The position numbers and the translations under genes were made by a program. The notes beneath the pieces are model-generated. The model was not told the DNA's origin, searched no databases, and was given only the letters and a program-made list of their open reading frames with translations. DNA of 15,796 nt from an uncultured Clostridia bacterium (GTDB lineage: Bacteria > Bacillota_A > Clostridia > Christensenellales > Aristaeellaceae). The stretch is from positions 1 to 15,796 of the forward strand of contig CAKUDW010000020.1 of NCBI GenBank assembly GCA_934645275.1, given 5' to 3'. Positions 1 through 5,771 of this stretch are shown here, piece after piece. Each line of letters opens with the position of its first letter. Position 1 is the first letter of the stretch.

Positions 1-96
1 CCGAAGACCCGCAAAGCGGGTTTCGGCAGCGCCGCGCGAATCCTTCGGATTCCAGCGCGGGCTGGTCGCGCCTGCAGAACGCTGCAGTGGCGCGAC
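1..96. repeat. three tandem stem-loops at the window edge
   Basis: Three GC-rich hairpins stand 4-5 nt apart. Hairpin A pairs 1-5 with 22-26 and 7-12 with 16-21, with one bulged G and loop AAA. Hairpin B pairs 32-37 with 55-60 and 38-43 with 47-52, with loop TTC and a CA bulge. Hairpin C pairs 65-72 with 89-96 and 73-77 with 82-86, with loop AACG. None is followed by a T-run inside the window on the plus strand, so none is a standard plus-strand terminator. They could be the 3' end of the structured RNA next to them read on the minus strand, a palindromic dispersed element, or a terminator array for a gene outside the window. No coding sequence is supported here. Confidence 0.5.
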
Positions 97-124
97 TGCT
101 TCAACGTATGTAACTGATTTTGCA

Positions 125-356
125 ATTGCCGTTGACAATGCAAGCAGGAATTTCCACTTCATTCAATACCTTTCCATTAATTCCTGCGGTCGCGGGGTTT
201 ATCAGCGGTCTGGGAGCCGCCGCTCATCAGGCGGCGGCCCCCATCGCTTCGCAGGACCAGATGTTTCAGACCGGTCGCGCTTGCATTATATATCCAAGAC
301 CCATTTGCAGGGCTTGGACGGCAATCCGCTTCCCTACGCAGGAGGCAGGCAGAAGC
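125..356 (-). ncRNA. candidate structured RNA downstream of flotillin
   Basis: This gene-free stretch holds at least seven mutually compatible helices. P1 pairs 125-132 with 318-325 (8 bp). P2 pairs 137-145 with 279-287 (9 bp). P3 pairs 146-152 with 179-185. P4 pairs 206-212 with 267-273 (7 bp). P5 pairs 213-222 with 232-240, with a bulged A. A short hairpin 242-263 sits inside P4, and another, 294-302 with 310-317, lies between the 3' sides of P1 and P2. A flanking hairpin is 328-335 with 347-356. P1 and P2 enclose a multi-branch junction. The minus strand is favoured because its loops are purine and A rich, whereas plus-strand loops are pyrimidine rich; it would then lie about 40 nt after the flotillin stop. 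I do not recognise the class. It lacks the RNase P, tmRNA, SRP and T-box signatures I looked for. Strand and boundaries are inference. Confidence 0.42.
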
Positions 357-394
357 TGTTTCCTAAATTGGGATGGTTCTTTAAACAATCAAAG

Positions 395-1852
395 TCATGC
401 CTCGGCCTTCTCCGCCGATTCTGAAGACGTTTCGGAAAAATCAGACTTTTCGGCATCCTCCGCCGGTTCCACATGCCGGCCCACCAGGCCGCCTGAGGCG
501 ACCATGCCCAGCATTTTCGGAATATCCAGACTCGTAGCGGCCTTAATCGCTTCAAACGATTGCAGCATCGAGCCGGTCATGTCCCGGGTCAGGCCGGTAG
601 CCGCGCCTTCGCCGAACATGATAATCTTTTCGGTCTGGCCGAGCGGCTCACCGATGGCGCGCGCGACCTCCGGCAGCTTGTCGACCACCATTTCAAGCAT
701 TGCGGCCTGACCGTAGAGCTGCATGGCCTCAGCCTTGCGGCGAATGGCTTCAGCCTCGGCGCGGCCCTTCATTTCGATGGCTTCGGCGAGCTTCTGAGAT
801 TCGTAGAGATCGGCGTCCGCTTTGGCCTGACGTTCGAAACGTTCGGCCTCGGCGCGAGCGATACGCGCGTCCTTTTCAGCGTTCGCCTTTTCGCGCACCT
901 CCACGTTCAGGCGTTCGCGTTCAATTTCAACCTGCTGCTTTTTCAGTTCCGTCTCCTTTTGCAGGCGCGTCATTTCGGCTGCGGCGCGCTCGGTTTCGTA
1001 GGTCTTGCGGATGCGCTCCTGCTCGATTTTGTAGGTTTCATCCGCCTTGGCCTTTTGCTGGTCGGATTCAATCTTGTAGGCGGCCTTGCGCAGCTCAAGC
1101 TCCTTGTTCTGCTCGGCAATGATGGCCTGCGCTTCGATTTCGGCCTTGTGCCCCTCCTGCTCGGCCTTGGCGCGCGCGATTTTCGCGTCGCGCTCCTTAT
1201 CGACAATGTTTTGCAGGGCCATGGTTTCAATCACATTGTCGTCCTTATCCGAAAAATTCTGAATGGTCAAGTTAATGATTTCAAGGCCCATGTTACCCAT
1301 ATCGGACATGGCGGCCTTGATGGATTCCTGTGCGAATTTATCGCGATTCTGCACGAGCTCAGCGATGGTCATCTGTCCGATGATTTCGCGCATGTTGCCC
1401 TCCAGCACGTCCTTAGCCAGCGCCTTGATATGGTTGGAATCGTAGTGAAGCAGCTGCTCCGCCGCCGTGGCAATGGACAGATCATCCGAACCGATCTTGA
1501 TGTTGGCCACCGCATCCACCAGCACGGATATGTATTCCTTCGTAGGCACCGGCTGCGCCGTCTTGATGTCCACCTGCATCAGGCACATATCCAGCTTGTC
1601 GATGCGCTCAACGGCCGGAATCCAGAAGGTCGCGCCCCCGCGCACGATGCGATAGCCGAATTTTTTCACGGAGGTTGTGCCGTCGTGGTTGCGCACCTTG
1701 TAGCGCCGCCTGATGAAGCCAGAAATGATCAGCGCCGTATCCGGCGGTGCAATCTTATAGCGCGGCAGGAACTTTATCAGAATGATGACGGCTATGATTC
1801 CAATTGGCACCCAATACCAGTACTGCAATAAGCTTTCCAAAACCCCGCCCAT
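395..1852 (-). CDS. flotillin-family SPFH membrane scaffold protein (FloT-like)
   Basis: The product is 485 aa, close to the size of Bacillus FloT. An N-terminal hydrophobic segment (about 12-28) is followed by an SPFH/band-7 domain (about 32-215) and a long charged coiled coil (about 217-385) with flotillin-type EAEAIRRKAEAM repeats. It ends with the conserved segment VVDKLPEVARAIGEPLGQTEKIIMFG split around residues 389-414, and an acidic Ser/Glu/Ala tail (462-485). Family knowledge: bacterial flotillins oligomerise on the inner face of the membrane and organise fluid microdomains. The ATG at 1852 is preferred because GAGG lies 8 nt upstream. An upstream in-frame GTG at 1861 overlaps that ribosome binding site and is less likely. 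No NfeD-type partner gene, often the operon mate of floT, is visible next to it. The hydrophobic N terminus could be a hairpin rather than a full crossing. Confidence 0.93.
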   Translation of the reverse strand: MGGVLESLLQYWYWVPIGIIAVIILIKFLPRYKIAPPDTALIISGFIRRRYKVRNHDGTTSVKKFGYRIVRGGATFWIPAVERIDKLDMCLMQVDIKTAQPVPTKEYISVLVDAVANIKIGSDDLSIATAAEQLLHYDSNHIKALAKDVLEGNMREIIGQMTIAELVQNRDKFAQESIKAAMSDMGNMGLEIINLTIQNFSDKDDNVIETMALQNIVDKERDAKIARAKAEQEGHKAEIEAQAIIAEQNKELELRKAAYKIESDQQKAKADETYKIEQERIRKTYETERAAAEMTRLQKETELKKQQVEIERERLNVEVREKANAEKDARIARAEAERFERQAKADADLYESQKLAEAIEMKGRAEAEAIRRKAEAMQLYGQAAMLEMVVDKLPEVARAIGEPLGQTEKIIMFGEGAATGLTRDMTGSMLQSFEAIKAATSLDIPKMLGMVASGGLVGRHVEPAEDAEKSDFSETSSESAEKAEA

Positions 1853-1886
1853 GCATTTCACCTCGATTTAAAATTTATTCATGTAA

Positions 1887-1915
1887 AGCGTACCATAATC
1901 AGCAGCAATTGTCAA
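1887..1915 (-). promoter_or_regulatory. promoter for flotillin gene
   Basis: On the minus strand a perfect -35 TTGACA (1910-1915) is separated by exactly 17 nt from a -10 TACGCT (1887-1892). It lies about 35 nt upstream of the flotillin start. The pattern is that of a housekeeping sigma-A promoter. Confidence 0.65.
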
Positions 1916-1958
1916 CACATGCACAGTATCTGTTAATTCAAATCGACAGTTTTTATGA

Positions 1959-1988
1959 TTGACAGGGCGTACCCGAGCGTGCTACCAT
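1959..1988 (+). promoter_or_regulatory. promoter for the cysteine-rich protein gene
   Basis: TTGACA (1959-1964) and TACCAT (1983-1988) are spaced 18 nt apart. They precede the AAGGAGG ribosome binding site (2011-2017) and the ATG at 2026. The pair is arranged back to back with the flotillin promoter. Confidence 0.55.
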
Positions 1989-2025
1989 TTGCATATATTC
2001 CATCATTCTGAAGGAGGCGTCCGCC

Positions 2026-2514
2026 ATGACCCCTGAAGCCCTGAACGCCGTTTATGCCGCAATTGACGACTGCACGCCGCTGCAGAGCGACTGCGGCCAG
2101 CTCTGCGGCGCGGCCTGCTGCTTTCCGGACGACGACGGCGTGGGCGGCGTATGCCTGTTGCCCGGCGAAGATGCGCTGCTGGAAGGCGCGCCGTGGGCAG
2201 AAATCGGCTTTGACGACGGAATGCACCGGCCAATGCTGATCTGTCACGGCGCATGCGATCGCGCGCGGCGACCGTTCCTGTGCCGCGTGTTCCCGTTATG
2301 CCCCGTGCCGGGCAGGAATGGGTGGACGGTGCGCCCGGACGCCCGGGCGCGGGCGCTGTGTCCGCTGTCGCGCGGCGGACTGCGGGCGCTCGATCCAGCG
2401 TTTGTGCGCGGCTGCGTTCGCGCAGCGCGACTGATCGCCGCCGACGCAGAAGGCGAGGCATTTCTGCGCCGCTGGGCCGAAATTGAAGCGGAATTCCGCA
2501 AGCCGCTGTGGTAA
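2026..2514 (+). CDS. cysteine-cluster protein, YkgJ-like
   Basis: This 162 aa soluble protein has 12 cysteines (16, 23, 27, 31, 32, 43, 73, 77, 86, 92, 112, 130). The N-terminal C-x3-C-x3-CC cluster, a middle H-x2-C pair and the PFLCRVFPLCP segment (83-93) resemble the metal- or Fe-S-binding cysteine-cluster proteins grouped around YkgJ. The function of that family is not established, and here I infer only metal binding. The ribosome binding site AAGGAGG ends 8 nt before the ATG, so the start is secure. It is probably monocistronic. The gene uses GC-rich codons like the neighbouring core genes. A run of A residues follows the stop, but no clear terminator hairpin. Confidence 0.8.
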   Translation: MTPEALNAVYAAIDDCTPLQSDCGQLCGAACCFPDDDGVGGVCLLPGEDALLEGAPWAEIGFDDGMHRPMLICHGACDRARRPFLCRVFPLCPVPGRNGWTVRPDARARALCPLSRGGLRALDPAFVRGCVRAARLIAADAEGEAFLRRWAEIEAEFRKPLW

Positions 2515-2550
2515 GCATTAAAAAAAATCTATATGACGCGACGTCGGGGC

Positions 2551-2581
2551 TTGCTCGCGACGCTGCGTCATGTGCTAGTAT
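2551..2581 (+). promoter_or_regulatory. MerR-type promoter with operator dyad
   Basis: TTGCTC (2551-2556) and TAGTAT (2576-2581) are separated by 19 nt, the over-long spacer typical of MerR-controlled promoters. The spacer contains a perfect dyad, GACGC-T-GCGTC (2559-2569). A wider inverted repeat, ATGACGC (2533-2539) with GCGTCAT (2565-2571), surrounds it. Since the next gene is a merR homologue, autoregulation is likely. This is inferred from layout only. Confidence 0.6.
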
Positions 2582-2606
2582 GCTCCTGTAAGGAGGTGAA
2601 GAGGCC

Positions 2607-3347
2607 ATGTCCCAATACACGACGGGTGAAATCGCGAAGCTCTGCGGCGTATCCGTGCGCACGGTGCAGTATTACGACACGCGCGGCATACTCGTGCCCT
2701 CGGCGCTGAGCGAAGGCGGACGCAGGCTCTATTCGGACGACGACGTGCGGCGAATGAAGCTGATCTGCTGCCTGCGCGATCTGGGCCTGAGCATCGGCAG
2801 CATCGGCGAACTGCTGAACGAGCGCGACCCTGCGCCGGTCGTTACGCTGTTGCTGGAGCAGCAGGCTGCGGCACTGCGCGCTGAAATGAATGAGACGCGC
2901 CGCAAGCTCGACCGGCTGGAAGCCCTGTCGCGCGAAATACGACATGCGTCCGCGCCGTTTTCATTCGAAAAACTGGGCGACATGGCCGCGCAAATGGATA
3001 ACAGGAGCAGGCTTCGGCGGGTACACCGCAATATGATCATCGCAGGCATCGCAATGGATGCAATTGAAATCGGCACGCTGCTGCTCGGGCTGCTGCGGGG
3101 CGTGTGGTCGCCGTTCATCGCGGGCATGGCGGCGGTCGTCGCGCTGGGCGTATGGATTTCGACCTACTATTTCCGGCGCACCGATTACATCTGTCCGCAG
3201 TGCAGCGCGGTATTCCACCCACGGCTGCGCGACGCTCTGTTCGCGCGCCACACGCCGCGCACGCGCAAGCTGACCTGCCCGCAGTGCGGCCACAGGGGCT
3301 ACTGCGTGGAAGCTTTCCGCGAACCCGAGCGCAAAGCGCGCGCCTGA
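2607..3347 (+). CDS. membrane-anchored MerR-family regulator with zinc ribbon
   Basis: The product is 246 aa. Residues 5-72 form a MerR winged helix: YTTGEIAKLCGVSVRTVQYYD, read as 4-24, then the GRRLYSDDDVRRM wing and the LGLSIGSIGELL segment. A dimerisation coiled coil follows (about 75-112). Instead of a small ligand-binding tail there are two hydrophobic segments (about 143-163 and 167-188). These lead into a Cys4 zinc ribbon: C196-P-Q-C199 and C224-P-Q-C227. MerR proteins normally bind the promoter spacer as dimers and untwist DNA. The membrane segments suggest a sensor held at the membrane, with the zinc ribbon probably on the cytoplasmic side after a two-helix hairpin. The ligand is unknown. 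AAGGAGGTGA precedes the ATG. The stop is followed by the remnant region, with no terminator seen. Confidence 0.87.
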   Translation: MSQYTTGEIAKLCGVSVRTVQYYDTRGILVPSALSEGGRRLYSDDDVRRMKLICCLRDLGLSIGSIGELLNERDPAPVVTLLLEQQAAALRAEMNETRRKLDRLEALSREIRHASAPFSFEKLGDMAAQMDNRSRLRRVHRNMIIAGIAMDAIEIGTLLLGLLRGVWSPFIAGMAAVVALGVWISTYYFRRTDYICPQCSAVFHPRLRDALFARHTPRTRKLTCPQCGHRGYCVEAFREPERKARA

Positions 3348-3358
3348 CCGGCCACTTT

Positions 3359-3469
3359 TCAGTCGTTCCCGGAGATGGACGAGCCGTAAAAGAACATGTG
3401 AACGTGCGGGTTGTCGCTGCACCTGTCGTGGATGTCGAAATCCACACATATCCCGCCGGAAACAAATTC
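3359..3469 (-). pseudogene. MobA/MobL-type relaxase remnant
   Basis: Read on the minus strand this short frame gives FVSGGICVDFDIHDRCSDNP followed by HVHMFF and then a stop at 3359-3361. This matches, from memory of the family, the MobA/MobL (HUH relaxase) block around FVS-x-G-M-x-x-D-F-x-I-H-D-x-x-x-x-N-P-H-x-H, where the histidines bind the metal for nicking plasmid or transposon DNA. The relaxase continues for hundreds of residues in intact proteins; here it stops at once. In another frame immediately upstream (about 3470-3540) MPGEIVLSTLWTSILFL may be a frameshifted continuation, weakly resembling the ALPREL segment. There is no start codon or ribosome binding site. I call it a decayed fragment, not a working gene. 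Confidence 0.55.
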
Positions 3470-3562
3470 AGAGGAACAGTATGCTCGTCCACAGTGTGGA
3501 GAGAACGATTTCGCCTGGCATCGGGAATGAATTTGTTCCTTCCCTAATATAGACGCCGGCTT

Positions 3563-4162
3563 TCATGATTCCTCCCCACGGCGTTTCACGCACCGCCGAA
3601 TCATGTTTACGATATGTTCGATGGACGCGGCGCAATTATTTCTAAGCCATTCCGAAATGATTGCCATCAGTCCATGCAAATAAAACGCCATAAGATACGG
3701 CCTGTCCTGCTCCGGCACACCGTAGCGATCGAGAATCGGTGTGATGACATGACGGAAAAGACCCGCATAGCTATCTTCCAGCCGCAGCGTTGCAGCGTTT
3801 TCAAGTACAGTGCGGTACAGCCGCTGGTTTTCTTTAACGTAACTGAGGTAAGGCGTTAGATACTCCGGCGTGATGAGATACAATTCATCCAATGGACAAT
3901 CCCGCAGTTTTGCGACAAAAGCTTCCGAATCCTTTTTCATGTAAGCAAGGAACTGCTCATTCATGTGGCTGACGCTCTCTGACAGCAGATCTGCTATAGT
4001 TTCATAGTGCAGATAGAAGGTAGAGCGGTTGACGCCCGCCGCTTCGCAAATCTCCTTGACTGTGATATAGGCAAAGTCCTTTTTTCCAAGAAGCTTCAAA
4101 AATGCTTCATCCATTCTGGCGGCGGTAGCGAAATACTTGCTTTCCGATTTATTCAACCGCAT
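3563..4162 (-). CDS. TetR/AcrR-family transcriptional regulator
   Basis: The product is 199 aa, a typical TetR length. The N-terminal helix-turn-helix (about 14-60) contains ITVKEICEAAGVNRSTFYLHY (33-53), the classic TetR recognition region. The C-terminal all-helical part (70-199) should bind a ligand and dimerise; it gives no hint of the ligand. The ATG lies inside the last codons of the upstream membrane gene (14 bp overlap, ending 4149) and is preceded by AAGAAGGTG. The gene is therefore translationally coupled and last in a three-gene operon. It probably represses that operon. Base composition is AT-richer than in flanking genes, as in the whole cassette. Confidence 0.9.
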   Translation of the reverse strand: MRLNKSESKYFATAARMDEAFLKLLGKKDFAYITVKEICEAAGVNRSTFYLHYETIADLLSESVSHMNEQFLAYMKKDSEAFVAKLRDCPLDELYLITPEYLTPYLSYVKENQRLYRTVLENAATLRLEDSYAGLFRHVITPILDRYGVPEQDRPYLMAFYLHGLMAIISEWLRNNCAASIEHIVNMIRRCVKRRGEES

Positions 4163-5042
4163 TCACCTTCTTTCTTGGTTTTCTGCTGTGCAACAGCATG
4201 ATAACGGCAAGCACAATGACCATACCATAGACGAATCCGCCCGTGATGGCGTTCATCATTTTTCGGCAACTTTCTCCGTTTTCAGAAAAGCGGGAAATCA
4301 TTGCCGTTTGCAAACCGAGGATCGACATCAGGGCAGAGATAAAACTCAGCACCTTGGCGGCAGACAGAACGGGACTGCCCAGCTTACGGAACTTCACAAG
4401 GTTCAGGATCGACATCACCATTGCATAAAACGCATAGAATGCCGACAGATAGATGATGTAACCCGGATAAGAAAAACCAGAGTTTGTTCGCACCATCTGC
4501 ACGATCATGCCGCCCATTGGAATGTTCAGCAGGAACAGCAGCCATGCCGTTATGCGATAACAGCGGCGTTCCAGTTCCGGGCTGCGGCGGTGATAGCAGA
4601 CGATCAGGTACGCCTGCAAGCCGCCAAGCACCAGATAGTAAACTGCCATAGAGATAAACCACACTGAAGCATAGCGGATTCCGGCAGCAATGCGAAACAC
4701 GACGTGAAAGAAATTGACCACCATGCCCAGGTATATACTGACGTTGCCGCGAAAAGCAAGGTCGCTCAGATACCGGCCTACAATTCTGGAGGCAGATGCT
4801 TTCCGCATGATCCTGCTGCCCATGATAGCAGATTTTGTTCTCTTTGTCAGCCGCAAAAGTGCGGCAAGCCATATTGTAAGAGAATACGCCGACATACAGT
4901 AGATCAGGTATGCCGGCGCACATCTTGCGCTTTTACTTGCAAAGATAAAAATGAGCACGGTAAAGGAAAGCAGCGGAACAAAGAGCAGCACCCACTTGGA
5001 TGGATTCAGCAGCCTTTGAAAAAACACCTTTACCCGTTCCAT
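4149..5042 (-). CDS. polytopic membrane protein of unknown function
   Basis: This 297 aa protein has about seven to eight hydrophobic segments. They fall roughly at residues 18-36, 43-62, 102-122, 126-146, 165-183, 195-215, 230-250 and 268-287. Positively charged loops such as RLTKRTKS and the tail HSRKPRKK suggest cytoplasmic sides. I do not recognise the family, and no transporter ATP-binding or catalytic motif is visible. It starts 3 nt after the stop of the 117 aa membrane gene and overlaps the TetR gene. It is probably the effector of the cassette, perhaps an export or membrane-stress protein, but that is only context inference. Confidence 0.8.
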   Translation of the reverse strand: MERVKVFFQRLLNPSKWVLLFVPLLSFTVLIFIFASKSARCAPAYLIYCMSAYSLTIWLAALLRLTKRTKSAIMGSRIMRKASASRIVGRYLSDLAFRGNVSIYLGMVVNFFHVVFRIAAGIRYASVWFISMAVYYLVLGGLQAYLIVCYHRRSPELERRCYRITAWLLFLLNIPMGGMIVQMVRTNSGFSYPGYIIYLSAFYAFYAMVMSILNLVKFRKLGSPVLSAAKVLSFISALMSILGLQTAMISRFSENGESCRKMMNAITGGFVYGMVIVLAVIMLLHSRKPRKKVNAVE

Positions 5043-5045
5043 GCG

Positions 5046-5399
5046 TTACTTCTCGCTGATTTCTTTTGCCAGTTCTATGATTTCAAAAGCATACTTTTGC
5101 TTGCCTTGCGCCAGCAGTTTTTTGTAGATGGGATAATTGACGCCCATGCCCAGCAGCCCGATAACGCCGACGATCACACCGAGGACGAACATGGCAGTCG
5201 TACCGCCGCCAATGACCTTCATGGACAGGCACATCCCCACACCGGTTACCAACGCGGCGATGATGCCGAAGGTATAAGTGAAAACGGTAGCAGGGAGTTT
5301 GGCTCTTGCGTCCAGCTTGCGAAGCGCGACCACCTTAGAAGTGTCCTTGGGCGCGTATTCGTTGGCGAGTTGTTCTGCGCAAATCTTATCTGTATTCAT
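5046..5399 (-). CDS. small two-helix membrane protein
   Basis: The 117 aa product has a charged N terminus (EYAPKDTSKVVALRKLDARAK), two hydrophobic helices (about 40-62 and 66-88) with Gly-rich faces, and a charged C-terminal helix ending KEISEK. Small proteins of this pattern next to TetR genes are common in Clostridia, but I know no established function. The GGAGG ribosome binding site sits about 8 nt before the ATG. It is the first gene of the minus-strand operon and lies 3 nt from the next gene. Confidence 0.85.
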   Translation of the reverse strand: MNTDKICAEQLANEYAPKDTSKVVALRKLDARAKLPATVFTYTFGIIAALVTGVGMCLSMKVIGGGTTAMFVLGVIVGVIGLLGMGVNYPIYKKLLAQGKQKYAFEIIELAKEISEK

Positions 5400-5423
5400 G
5401 GCTTGTTGCCTCCTTCATTTGAT

Positions 5424-5458
5424 GGTTTCATAATACCAGCAAAAGAAGCGCAACTGAA
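5424..5458 (-). promoter_or_regulatory. promoter and possible TetR operator of the membrane-protein operon
   Basis: On the minus strand an extended -10, TGGTATTAT (hexamer 5430-5435), lies 17 nt from a weak -35 TTCAGT (5453-5458). An imperfect 16-bp dyad, TGGT-n-T-n-AT-n-A-n-ACCA (5423-5438), overlaps the -10, where a repressor would block transcription. The operon encodes a TetR regulator, so autoregulation is plausible. The dyad has two mismatched pairs. Confidence 0.45.
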
Positions 5459-5684
5459 CAACACCGATGGTGGTTTGTGTTGCTTTCAGCCTTTATAAAC
5501 GCCAGTTTTACAGCTTTATGCCAGATGACGGCTTGTCAAAAAAAGATTTAGACGAGCCTGTGGACGGGAAAGTAAGCTCTCCTGAGCTTTTCGACAGTCT
5601 GCGCAATTTTTGGAATTGCTGTCTTATGCGCCGGATTTGTCTTTTGAAGCGCAGGAATTAGCAGATAATTGTCGCGCGCGCGAA
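5459..5684. other. AT-rich gap with a possible decayed gene
   Basis: Together with the flanking promoter and leader regions this forms a stretch of about 370 bases without an intact gene. A hairpin CAACAC/GTGTTG lies near 5459-5485. On the plus strand a frame (5467-5661) without a ribosome binding site contains MPDDGLSKKDLDEPVDGK and SSPELFDSLR, which read like real protein. One frame shift near 5600 gives AQFLELLSYAPDLSFEAQEL. This suggests a decayed gene but I cannot name it. A 12-bp alternating palindrome TCGCGCGCGCGA (5672-5683) abuts the pyk -35. Confidence 0.3.
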
Positions 5685-5714
5685 TTGACAGCCACATGCG
5701 CGACTATTTATAAT
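5685..5714 (+). promoter_or_regulatory. strong promoter for pyruvate kinase
   Basis: Consensus TTGACA (5685-5690) and consensus TATAAT (5709-5714) are spaced 18 nt apart. Expected transcription start is near 5721, giving a leader of about 50 nt. The palindrome TCGCGCGCGCGA lies directly upstream of the -35 and could be a regulator site. Confidence 0.8.
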
Positions 5715-5719
5715 AATAT

Positions 5720-5763
5720 GGGGTTGGATGGCAATTCATTTTGCCGGCCCCACTGAGGGGGAG
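5720..5763 (+). promoter_or_regulatory. pyk leader hairpin with competing ribosome binding site pairing
   Basis: In the leader, GGCAA (5730-5734) pairs with TTGCC (5741-5745), extended by GGGG (5720-5723) with CCCC (5748-5751). The same CCCC can instead pair with the GGGG of the ribosome binding site GAGGGGGAG (5755-5763). The two pairings exclude each other, so the leader could tune translation. Functional use is inference. Confidence 0.35.
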
Positions 5764-5771
5764 AGATATAC

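Noticed and set aside
221..232. CTGATGAG on the minus strand, as in a hammerhead ribozyme core
   Set aside because: It lies in the loop of a perfect GCCGCCG/CGGCGGC stem, and the GAAA and cleavage-site strands cannot be placed to form the three-way junction.
120..710. Plus-strand open frame of 196 codons at the left edge
   Set aside because: It runs through the stem region and antisense to the flotillin coding sequence, has no ribosome binding site and no family-like motif.
560..1831. 423-codon open frame antisense to flotillin
   Set aside because: The flotillin reading is unambiguous; long antisense frames are a by-product of GC-rich codon use and the composition of its coiled coil.
4137..5498. 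Plus-strand open frames opposite the membrane-protein operon
   Set aside because: The minus strand gives three tightly packed genes with ribosome binding sites and recognisable TetR and membrane features; the plus frames have none.
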